This document shows, piece after piece, positions 1-6,878 of a stretch of DNA of 64,000 nucleotides (position 1 is the first letter of the stretch; each line of letters opens with the position of its first letter). Both the position numbers and the translations under genes were made by a program. The notes beneath the pieces were generated by a model that saw only the letters and a list, made by a program, of their open reading frames with translations, was not told the origin of the DNA and made no database searches. Source of the DNA: Devosia sp. 66-14 (GTDB lineage Bacteria > Pseudomonadota > Alphaproteobacteria > Rhizobiales > Devosiaceae); assembly GCA_001899085.1 (NCBI GenBank), contig MKVB01000002.1:847167-911166 (forward strand), written 5' to 3'.

Positions 1-507
1 CGCACACTCGCCTGGCTGATGCCGCGGCAAACCAGCCCCGCCGGCCTGTTCCGGCCGGTCGGTACCGCCGGGTTTGCCGATCTGCGGCTGCCGCCAAAGT
101 CCTTCGACCAGCAACCGGTGGAGGCGGCTGCCACCATCGCGGCGTGCTATGCGGCCTGGTCGCTCACCGGCAATGCCGCGTGGCGGGCGGCGGCTTCGCT
201 CGCCTTTTCCTGGTTCCTCGGCCAGAACGATCTGGGCCTCGCGCTGATCGATGCCGAGACCGGCGCCTGTCGCGATGGGCTCCATCCCGATCGAGCCAAC
301 CAGAACTGCGGCGGCGAGTCGGTCGTCTCATATCTGCTCAGCCTTTCCGACATGCAGCGCTTCGAGCGGGCCGGAACCACCCAACCCCACACGCAGGCGC
401 TGTCCGGCGCTTGGCGCGATATGCAGAGGTCTTCCCATCAGCAGTTCCGAGGCCGTCTTGTCGCCAGCGACATTCCTAAACCGGCAGGCCCTCTACCTGC
501 GCCCTGA
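1..507 (+). CDS. Glycosyltransferase-type protein, C-terminal part (cut by window edge)
   Basis: Only the last 168 codons are present and the reading frame is open to base 1, so the start lies upstream. The visible part is rich in Ala and aromatic residues (AACYAAWSLTGNAAW, then FLGQNDLG, then NQNCGGESVVSYLLSL), the style of an alpha-helical (alpha/alpha)6-barrel domain rather than a Rossmann glycosyltransferase core. Proteins with this tail are commonly GT4-type glycosyltransferases carrying a C-terminal glycosidase-like barrel and sit directly upstream of a GH130 enzyme, as here. The end overlaps the proposed start of the GH130 gene by about 50 bases. The family assignment rests on the context and tail only. 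Confidence 0.55.
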   Translation, partial: RTLAWLMPRQTSPAGLFRPVGTAGFADLRLPPKSFDQQPVEAAATIAACYAAWSLTGNAAWRAAASLAFSWFLGQNDLGLALIDAETGACRDGLHPDRANQNCGGESVVSYLLSLSDMQRFERAGTTQPHTQALSGAWRDMQRSSHQQFRGRLVASDIPKPAGPLPAP

Positions 508-1759
508 TCCGGCCCGGGTGATCGTCCGGCCATTCCGGCCGGCCACCGAGCCCAAGGATCTGAAGCCGACCGACAAGACGCGGGCGAACCACATCGTCGA
601 CCGGGTGCTGGCGCTCGATGCTGCAACTGCCGAGCGGCAGCTCGCTTCAGTGCTGGAGAATTTCGCGGGACGACATCGGAACCTGCTCGCCACGTTCGAA
701 GCGCGGGCTCAGGAGATGGAAGAGGCGTTGACGGAGCATTTGCCGTTCACCGAGGTGCAACGGCGGCTCGTCGGCTCCTACTTCGTGCACGAATATTCCT
801 TCGAAGCCTCGGCACTGTTCAACCCGAGTATAGTGGTACATCCTGATCAATCGCTGGCGCCACCGGGTGGGCTACGGTTCGTGCTGAGCCTTCGCGCCGT
901 CGGCGAAGGGCACGTCTCGTCGCTGACCTTCCGCGCCGGCAGCATCACCAGGGATGGCAGCGTCAGCGTCGATCCGACGGCGCGTCTCGCCGCCATGCCG
1001 CGGGCGAGCGGGCTCGTCCCCTGGCCGGGCGACGCGCCGGTCGATCTGACGTTCAAACCCGATGAGGATATCAGCGAGCGGGTGATCTTTCCGGTCACCG
1101 GCTGGCAATCGAACGGCATCGAGGACGCCCGTTTCGTCCGCTTCGAAGATGGTGACAGCCACACCTATTATGCCACCTACACCGCCTATGACGGTCGTTC
1201 GATCCGCTCCGAATTGCTGCAGACCGACGATTTCGTAAGCTTCCGGATGCGCCCCTTGGGCGGCAGCGCCGCCCGCAACAAGGGCATGGCGCTGTTCCCA
1301 CGCAAACTCGATGGCCGCTACGCCATGATCGGCCGGCAGGACAACGAGAACCTCTATCTCATCTATTCCGACGACCTCCACAGCTGGGATGGCGGCCAGC
1401 CGATCCTCAGGCCGGAATGGCCCTGGGAGTTCGTGCAGATTGGCAATTGTGGTTCGCCGATCGAACTCGACGAGGGGTGGCTGCTGTTCACCCACGGCGT
1501 CGGCCCGGTCCGCCGCTACGCCATCGGCGCGGCGCTGCTCGACAAGCGTGATCCATCAAAGGTCATCGCCCGCTCGCGCGAGCCGCTGGTGCACCCCGAT
1601 CCCCAGCAGCGCGAGGGCTATGTGCCCAACGTGGTCTATACCTGCGGCGCCATCCGGCACGGCCCAAGGATCATCCTTCCCTACGCGGTGTCGGACACGT
1701 TTTCCAACTTCGCTACCATCGGCATCGACGCCTTGCTCGGGGCGATGGAACCGCAATAA
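458..1759 (+). CDS. Glycoside hydrolase/phosphorylase family 130 protein
   Basis: Predicted 433-residue cytoplasmic enzyme of the GH130 five-bladed beta-propeller family, whose members phosphorolyse or hydrolyse beta-mannosides. Supporting motifs are FNPSIVVHP (about residues 128-136), TGWQSNGIEDARF with the GxED motif at about 220-223, then ARNKGMALFP and IGNCGSPIELDEGW further on. In this family the Asp of the GxEDxR motif acts as general acid; here the usual Pro after ED is Ala. The frame is open back to base 251, but I prefer the TTG at 458, giving MSPATFLNRQ, because family members begin close to this point. It follows, and slightly overlaps, a glycosyltransferase-like gene. The exact substrate cannot be read from the sequence. 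Confidence 0.8.
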   Translation: MSPATFLNRQALYLRPDPARVIVRPFRPATEPKDLKPTDKTRANHIVDRVLALDAATAERQLASVLENFAGRHRNLLATFEARAQEMEEALTEHLPFTEVQRRLVGSYFVHEYSFEASALFNPSIVVHPDQSLAPPGGLRFVLSLRAVGEGHVSSLTFRAGSITRDGSVSVDPTARLAAMPRASGLVPWPGDAPVDLTFKPDEDISERVIFPVTGWQSNGIEDARFVRFEDGDSHTYYATYTAYDGRSIRSELLQTDDFVSFRMRPLGGSAARNKGMALFPRKLDGRYAMIGRQDNENLYLIYSDDLHSWDGGQPILRPEWPWEFVQIGNCGSPIELDEGWLLFTHGVGPVRRYAIGAALLDKRDPSKVIARSREPLVHPDPQQREGYVPNVVYTCGAIRHGPRIILPYAVSDTFSNFATIGIDALLGAMEPQ

Positions 1760-1772
1760 AGGGAGCTACCAG

Positions 1773-2021
1773 ATGAGCCCGGACATGGCCTCCACCGAAC
1801 AGATCACCTTCCGCCATCCGTTCATGCTGCCAGGTCTCGATCGTCCGCACCCGCCGGGGACCTTCGACCTGGTCACCGAGCGCGAGGCGCTGGATGTCTC
1901 CTGGCCGGCCTTCCGGCTGAGCATGACGATCCTGCTCACCGAGGCGGGCGCCGTCGAGGCCGTGCCGGTGACGCGCAGCGAGCTCGATGCCGCGCTGCGC
2001 CGCGACGGCGAGCCGCAATAG
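1773..2021 (+). CDS. Small conserved hypothetical protein (82 aa)
   Basis: An 82-residue protein starting at an ATG 13 bases after the GH130 stop, with GGGAG at 1761-1765 as ribosome binding site. It contains TFRHPFMLPGLDRPHPPG followed by an acidic stretch and ends with a DAALRRD segment. There is no signal peptide or membrane segment. Proteins with this HPF-LPG-DRPHPPGTF signature are short conserved proteins of unknown function in rhizobia-like bacteria, to my knowledge. The frame continues open upstream inside the GH130 gene, but the codons there are a shadow. It is probably cotranscribed with the GH130 gene. Confidence 0.65.
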   Translation: MSPDMASTEQITFRHPFMLPGLDRPHPPGTFDLVTEREALDVSWPAFRLSMTILLTEAGAVEAVPVTRSELDAALRRDGEPQ

Positions 2022-2125
2022 TTCCCGATCTCATGCATTCGCCCGGACGGGGCCATGCACCCGTGCTAGTCTCGTCCACTTGCGCGCATTCCGCGCGCTC
2101 GTCTGACGATGATCGGACACTTCAA

Positions 2126-2473
2126 ATGCAGATCCCGACTTGGTTGAAACCCGGCCTGATGGGCGCGGGTGCAGGCGCCATCGCCCTTGCCATCGTGGGC
2201 TTCAGCTGGGGAGGCTGGGTCACCGGCGGATCGGCACAGGATATGGCGAAGAAGGCCTCCAACGCTGCCGTCGCCTCGGCGCTCATCCCCTATTGTGTCG
2301 ATCGCGCCGGTGCCGCCGATGCCGCTACGGTGCTGACCGAACTCAAGGGCGCCACCACCTATGCGCGCAAGGGCATCGTCGAAAAAGCCGGCTGGGCCAC
2401 CCCGCTCGGCGCCGACAAGCCGAACACCGACCTGGCGCAGGCCTGCCAGCTGAAACTGGCCGAAGCGTTCTAG
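2126..2473 (+). CDS. Small single-TM conserved protein
   Basis: A 115-residue protein starting with MQIPTWLKPGLMGAGAGA and followed by a hydrophobic segment (about residues 9-30, AIALAIVGFSWGGWVTGG). This suggests an N-terminal membrane anchor with the rest in the periplasm. The soluble part holds two cysteines (IPYCVD and QACQLK) that could form a disulfide. The WLKPG...VGFSWGGWVTGG pattern recurs in conserved hypothetical proteins of Hyphomicrobiales. The ATG at 2126 was preferred over the longer frame from 2033 because the upstream part has no protein-like character. It is followed at once by a GC-rich hairpin. The function is unknown. Confidence 0.65.
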   Translation: MQIPTWLKPGLMGAGAGAIALAIVGFSWGGWVTGGSAQDMAKKASNAAVASALIPYCVDRAGAADAATVLTELKGATTYARKGIVEKAGWATPLGADKPNTDLAQACQLKLAEAF

Positions 2474-2481
2474 GCGATGCC

Positions 2482-2503
2482 GGCCCTGCCGCGGGGCAGG
2501 GCC
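2482..2503 (+). terminator. GC-rich hairpin after the small membrane protein gene
   Basis: A 9-bp perfect stem GGCCCTGCC / GGCAGGGCC with a four-base loop lies 8 bases after the stop at 2473. It is not followed by a strong T run, so intrinsic termination is likely but not certain. Confidence 0.5.
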
Positions 2504-2616
2504 GTGCTTGATGGCGTGGGTCGGCGTCCCCAGACGCCGACTTTTCGCTACCCCTTCGGCCAGCCTGAGGGATCACTACCCGCCGTAGCGCGTTCTCCCT
2601 GCAAAAGGAGCACGCC

Positions 2617-2820
2617 ATGTACCAGGACACCGACAAGTTCGTGGATCTCAACTTCGAGCAGAGCGTGCGCCAGGCGGCGTATCTGCTGTGGGAGCGAGAC
2701 GGCCGGCCGCTGGGCAGCGAGAAGGAATACTGGTTCCGCGCGCTCGAGGAGCAACTGGCGGCACGGGACAGGTCCATCGACCAGGCCGGCGGTCCCCCGC
2801 CCACCGCCGCCAACGACTGA
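2617..2820 (+). CDS. DUF2934 domain protein
   Basis: A 67-residue protein matching the DUF2934 pattern: VRQAAYLLWERDGRPLGSE followed by KEYWFRALEE, in which an AYxLWE-x-GRP-G turn is followed by a W-x-x-A helix. The start at 2617 has AAAAGGAG about 8 bases upstream (2604-2611). The tail (GGPPPTAAND) is likely disordered. DUF2934 proteins are small, widespread in soil alphaproteobacteria and of unknown function. It stands alone between an upstream hairpin and the esterase promoter region. Confidence 0.75.
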   Translation: MYQDTDKFVDLNFEQSVRQAAYLLWERDGRPLGSEKEYWFRALEEQLAARDRSIDQAGGPPPTAAND

Positions 2821-3055
2821 GTACGGGTCCAGCACCGGGACTGCCGCGGACGGCGGTTGCGGCCGGACCTCTGGTCCTATTTGACAAGCAGGTCGCTTCG
2901 ACTACAACCGCGGCGATCGGAGTTCTTCCGATCTGCCGGCTTCTGGTCCCTGGTACGGACAGTTGTCCCTTCGATACGGCCTGCTGCGTACGCGCCCTGC
3001 TGTCCCGGGCGCGCGCCGGGCGATTCATCGGCACATATCACCAGGGAAATCATCC

Positions 3056-3856
3056 ATGTCCGCGCTTGTCGCCAACCTCGCCTCGTCTCGCTTTTTCGCC
3101 CACGCCGTTGCGGCGGAGGTCGAATACAACACTCTGCTGCCGGTGGATGCAGATCCCGACCAGCCGCTCCCGCTGATCCTGCATCTGCATGGCGCGATGT
3201 CATCGGCTGCCTCGCTGGAGCGGTCCCGTCCGGCCTATGAGGCCGCCTGGGCTGCAGGCCAGTTGCCTGCGGCGCTCGTCGTCACGGCCTCGACCCCCAC
3301 CGAGGGCGGGTTTTACATCGATTATCCCGGCGGACCCTCCTGGGAAACCTTGGTCGCGGAGGAACTGCCGCGCCATCTGGGCGAACGCCATCGGCTGGCG
3401 CAGCAGTCGGCGGTGCTCGGCTTCTCCATGGGTGGTTATGGCGCGTTGAAGATGGCGCTGCGCCACCCTCGGGCATTTCAGGCGGTGGCCGCGCTCTGCC
3501 CGACGATATTTCCGGCGGAGCGCCCCGACGAAGTTCCCGAGCGCAATCGACCGTCCGTGCTCGGTAAGCTCAACGAGGCAATGCGGTCAGCCGGCTACAC
3601 CGCCGCCAGCGTGCATGGCATCGTGCGCGGCAATGCGGCAGCGCTGCGCGCGGCGGGGCCGAGAATCTACTTCGATTGCGGTGATGCCGACGAGTTCAAC
3701 CTGCACGATGGCGCCAGCCACCTGCATCGACTGATGCTCGACCTGTCGATCCCGCACCAGTTCCGGTCCATCGCCGGCGCCGGCCATGCCGACCAGCACG
3801 CGGCTGCGCGGCAGGCCGACGCGATCCGGTTCATCGGAGCGGCCCTCGGCGGGTAG
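3056..3856 (+). CDS. Putative esterase, alpha/beta hydrolase (esterase D-like)
   Basis: A 266-residue alpha/beta hydrolase of the putative-esterase type (PF00756-like). The start is MSALVANL at ATG 3056, with CAGGGA upstream. LHLHGAMSS (about residues 42-50) provides the oxyanion strand and turn, GFSMGGYGALKMALRHP places the nucleophile at Ser124, and GAGHADQH puts the catalytic His near 244; the acid is probably within the FDCGDADEFN segment. No signal peptide is apparent, so it is probably cytoplasmic. The closest described types are S-formylglutathione hydrolase and acyl esterases, but formaldehyde partner genes are absent, so the substrate is open. Confidence 0.75.
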   Translation: MSALVANLASSRFFAHAVAAEVEYNTLLPVDADPDQPLPLILHLHGAMSSAASLERSRPAYEAAWAAGQLPAALVVTASTPTEGGFYIDYPGGPSWETLVAEELPRHLGERHRLAQQSAVLGFSMGGYGALKMALRHPRAFQAVAALCPTIFPAERPDEVPERNRPSVLGKLNEAMRSAGYTAASVHGIVRGNAAALRAAGPRIYFDCGDADEFNLHDGASHLHRLMLDLSIPHQFRSIAGAGHADQHAAARQADAIRFIGAALGG

Positions 3857-3921
3857 GGCGCCTGCGGCTCGCGTTGTCGCGGGGGCGTCACTGCTCTATT
3901 GAGGCCGGCGACCGGGTTCGG

Positions 3922-4671
3922 ATGAGGGTGACGGCAGTGGGATGGGACGCGCTGCAGCTATGGGGCGATGACGTCGAGCGGATCGAACGGCTCTCTGGCG
4001 GGGTCGCCAATGATGTGTGGAGCGTGCGCATCGGCGGGGCCGTGGCAGTGGGCCGGCAGGGGCGGCGCAGCGATGCCGACCTGGGCTGGGAGGCCGGGCT
4101 GCTGCAGCATCTCGGCCGCAACGGCCTCGCCGTGCCGGTGCCGATCCCGACGCGCGATGGCCGGCTGTTCGCCGATGGCCTGATGCTGATGAGCTATGTG
4201 GAGGGCGGCCCGCCGGAGACGGAAGCCGACTGGCGCCGGGTGGCCGAGACACTGCGCCGGCTGCACCGGCTGACGACGGGCTGGCCGCAGCGGCCGGGCT
4301 GGAAAGCGTCGGGCGAGCTGATCGTCGCGACGCATGGCACGCGGATCAACCTCGACGCCATGCCGGCCGAGGGCGTCGCGCGCTGCCGGGCCGCCTGGGC
4401 CCGGCTGATCGGCCGCCCGACCAGCGTCGTGCATGGCGACCCCAACCCGCGCAATATCCGCGTCACGGCGGAACGTGTGGCGCTGATCGACTGGGACGAG
4501 TCGCATGTCGATGTGTCCGATCTCGACCTGGTGCTGCCGCATAATGCCGCCGGGCTCGATGCCGCGTTCCACGACATCGCCGCCCAGGCCTCGGCCGCCT
4601 GGGAAGCCGCGGTGTGCTGGGACGACGATTATTCGAAGCGGCGGCTCGCCGAGGTGCGGGCGGTGGAGTGA
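3922..4671 (+). CDS. APH-family phosphotransferase
   Basis: A 249-residue protein with the aminoglycoside phosphotransferase / choline-kinase-like fold. The Brenner motif HGDPNPRN has the catalytic Asp at 173 and Asn at 178, and the metal-binding Asp is at 190 in LIDWDES. The N-terminal lobe contains RLSGGVANDVW and a GWEAGLLQHL segment typical of these small kinases. Such proteins phosphorylate small hydroxyl compounds (aminoglycosides, thiamine, homoserine, choline), and the sequence does not say which. ATG 3922 was chosen; the frame is open to 3874. It ends 10 bases before the convergent HD-domain gene. Confidence 0.75.
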   Translation: MRVTAVGWDALQLWGDDVERIERLSGGVANDVWSVRIGGAVAVGRQGRRSDADLGWEAGLLQHLGRNGLAVPVPIPTRDGRLFADGLMLMSYVEGGPPETEADWRRVAETLRRLHRLTTGWPQRPGWKASGELIVATHGTRINLDAMPAEGVARCRAAWARLIGRPTSVVHGDPNPRNIRVTAERVALIDWDESHVDVSDLDLVLPHNAAGLDAAFHDIAAQASAAWEAAVCWDDDYSKRRLAEVRAVE

Positions 4672-4681
4672 TCGCCGCCGG

Positions 4682-5395
4682 CTATTCGGGCCAGGGGCCG
4701 ATCGGCCCGTCATCGCTGCTTCCGTCAAGGAATCCGACCAGCCAGTTGTTCTCGCCGGCCGGCTCGCCATGGCGGGTTACGTGGCCCGCGGCGAGGCTGC
4801 GAAACCCGGTGTTGAAGCCGAGCCGCGGCCGTTCGGTCAGCACCGCTTCGATCTGAGCCGGGGTCAGCTCATCGTAGGGCTTGTAGCCGAACAGATCGAC
4901 TCCGGCGCCGACCTGCACCATGGCGATCTCCCGGATGGGGTTGAGCGCCGTGCCCGGGGTGGTGTGCAGTGCGATCGCCTGCCCGATATCCCCGGCGCGC
5001 GCCGCCAGCGCCGGCCGCGCCAGCGCCCAGCCGCGCGCAAAGTCGCCGCCGGCCGCCTCGAAGCTGTGGCCCGCCACCTCGTAGGGCTGCAGCAGCCCGA
5101 TATCGTGCAGCACGGCGGCAACGAACGCCACTTCGGCATCGTAGGACCAGCCGGCGCGGTCTGCCGCCCAACTGGCCCAGACGAATGTCCTGATGCAATG
5201 GTTGAGAAGCGAAGGTGGCATTTGCTGTGTCGCGAGCTGCAGCGCTTCGCGGGCTGCCGGACTATCCGGCAGGCGGATGCCGAGGGCGCCCGCGGCTTCG
5301 CCGGCGTGGGTCGAGCTATGGGCGAAGCCGATTATCGCCTGCGCTGCGCACAGGATGCAGAAGTGGCGTCGATTGATCCCGTGGGTGTGCTCCAT
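4682..5395 (-). CDS. HD-domain protein with possible twin-arginine leader
   Basis: A 237-residue HD-superfamily protein. The metal motif AVLHDIGLL has His97-Asp98, an upstream conserved His lies in LLNHCIRT (about 66), and GHSFEAAGGDFA plus ALHTTPG follow as in small HDIG/cyanamide-hydratase-like enzymes. The N-terminus reads NRRHFCILCAAQAIIGFA (residues 8-25), a twin arginine before a hydrophobic stretch, as in Tat leaders, which is unusual for this family. No alternative downstream Met before residue 59 would remove it. It is transcribed toward the APH gene. The activity (phosphohydrolase or nitrile/amide hydratase) is not determinable. Confidence 0.7.
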   Translation of the reverse strand: MEHTHGINRRHFCILCAAQAIIGFAHSSTHAGEAAGALGIRLPDSPAAREALQLATQQMPPSLLNHCIRTFVWASWAADRAGWSYDAEVAFVAAVLHDIGLLQPYEVAGHSFEAAGGDFARGWALARPALAARAGDIGQAIALHTTPGTALNPIREIAMVQVGAGVDLFGYKPYDELTPAQIEAVLTERPRLGFNTGFRSLAAGHVTRHGEPAGENNWLVGFLDGSSDDGPIGPWPE

Positions 5396-5578
5396 CCTCG
5401 TCTCCCCGCACTGCCATCGCGCCGGTGTGCGCAGCGATCCCAGCAGAACCGCCGGTCATGACTGTCCTGCGGCGCAACACTTCCGATCCTGTGCACGGCG
5501 AATGTTTCTACTTGAAGCAATTGCGGCCATGTTTGCAATATCCAGAGGAGACGGTGCGAGCAAAGCGGGGCGGGAAAT

Positions 5579-6358
5579 TTGAGCGCGGCAAACAGGTCCG
5601 GGGCTGCGGCGTATGAGCGACTTGGCGCCACGCTCGACACCCTGCCTGTGCTGGTGGAGGGAGAGTCCAAGGTCGTACGGCTGCTGCCGGACGGGAACGT
5701 TGCCATCCAGCTGAAGCCGACGCTGTTTTCCTACAAGGCAAATCGGGCCGACAGCATTCCCGGCACCGAAGCGCTCCGTCTCAGGATAAGCGAGCTGCTA
5801 TGGGACAGCCTTCGCCGGCAGGGCATCGAAACCACCATCATCCATGTGGGGGCCGACTATTACGTCAGCGAGCGGGTGGCGGCCCCTCCCATCGAGGTCA
5901 TCGTCAAGGCCGCCCATGTCGGAACGCCCAAGCACATCTACAAAGGCATGGATGGCTTCCTGACCCGCGATGGTGGGCGCGTCCTCCAGGACCAGCGGCA
6001 CGAGCCTTATGTCCGCTTCGATTGGCGAAATCCGCTGCCCGAGCGCGACGAATGTCTGCCCATCGCCCTGGCCGACCGCTTCATCGACTGCGAGGTCGCC
6101 TCGCAGACGGCATTGGCGGCGTTTCGGGCGCTCGACAGGCGATTGTCGCGCTGTGGCATCAGCATCCTCGATATCTGCTTTTTCATCACCGCCGACGGCA
6201 GGAAGATTTTCGGCGAGGTGTCGCCGGACTGCATGCGGGCCAAGCGGACTGGCGTGGATCTCGACAAGGACCTGTGGCGGCAGGGGAGGGACGGGCCAAC
6301 GATCATAAGGCGTTGGACCGAGTTTCTGGATTTGCTCGAGGGTTCGGCCGATGACTGA
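5579..6358 (+). CDS. PurC-like (SAICAR synthetase-fold) ATP-dependent ligase
   Basis: A 259-residue protein resembling phosphoribosylaminoimidazole-succinocarboxamide synthase. VLVEGESKVVRLL corresponds to the PurC YEGKAKxxY segment, with Glu in place of the first Lys. IEVIVKAAHVGTP matches the PurC PxEVVVRN region, and the Mg/ATP motif is GEVSPDC (Glu213, Asp217), followed by the usual Arg/Lys-rich segment. PurC joins aspartate to CAIR using ATP; this divergent copy could perform a comparable amide ligation on another substrate. The TTG start at 5579 is the only in-frame start near the N-terminus. A good AGAGGAG lies about 28 bases upstream, which fits that start poorly. It overlaps the next kinase gene by 8 bases, implying joint expression. 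No other purine gene is nearby. Confidence 0.75.
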   Translation: MSAANRSGAAAYERLGATLDTLPVLVEGESKVVRLLPDGNVAIQLKPTLFSYKANRADSIPGTEALRLRISELLWDSLRRQGIETTIIHVGADYYVSERVAAPPIEVIVKAAHVGTPKHIYKGMDGFLTRDGGRVLQDQRHEPYVRFDWRNPLPERDECLPIALADRFIDCEVASQTALAAFRALDRRLSRCGISILDICFFITADGRKIFGEVSPDCMRAKRTGVDLDKDLWRQGRDGPTIIRRWTEFLDLLEGSADD

Positions 6359-6878
6359 CAGCTTGCTCGTGGCCGGGCGCGCCATCGCACTCGATGGTCA
6401 CGACGGAAGCGGAAAATCCTCGGTTGCGGCGGCGCTCGCCGCCAGGGGGTATGGGAGCGTGGTGAAGCCGTTCAGCGCCGGGCTGGGCGATTACATCGCC
6501 CATCTGTGGGGCAACAGGCACTTTGCCGAGGCCGACAGGGCAGCGCGGTTTGCCGTGCGGGCGGTGAGCCGGGTACCGGGGCGCCTGATCTTCGATCGGC
6601 ATTGGCTGACCATGGCGACCGTGCTGCCGGAGCGTTACATGAAGGCTTGGGAGCGCCCGAAAACCGTGGTCTGCTGGGCCGATCTGCCGACCACCATCGA
6701 GCGGCTGCGCCAGCGCGGCGAAGAAATCGGTGATCTCGACTATCACCGCTTCTACCTCGACGAGTATCGGCGGATCGCCGACAGGGCGGGGGTTGCCGTG
6801 GTCGAGACGACCTCGCTTTCCGTAGCCGAGGCCGCGACGGCCATCGCCGAGATACTGGGATTGCGGACGACAGCCTAG
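6351..6878 (+). CDS. Thymidylate-kinase-like P-loop NTPase
   Basis: A 175-residue P-loop kinase. The Walker A motif is GHDGSGKSS (residues 16-24). RLIFDRHW corresponds to the DR(x)W/Y motif of nucleoside and nucleotide kinases, VVCWADLP is the strand preceding the LID, and RLRQRGEEIGDLDYHRFY resembles the LID and following helix of thymidylate kinase. Size and order of motifs fit a small-molecule or nucleotide kinase. The start overlaps the end of the PurC-like gene by 8 bases, so the two proteins probably act in one pathway. The 3' end overlaps the convergent radical SAM gene by 4 bases. The substrate is unknown. Confidence 0.7.
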   Translation: MTDSLLVAGRAIALDGHDGSGKSSVAAALAARGYGSVVKPFSAGLGDYIAHLWGNRHFAEADRAARFAVRAVSRVPGRLIFDRHWLTMATVLPERYMKAWERPKTVVCWADLPTTIERLRQRGEEIGDLDYHRFYLDEYRRIADRAGVAVVETTSLSVAEAATAIAEILGLRTTA

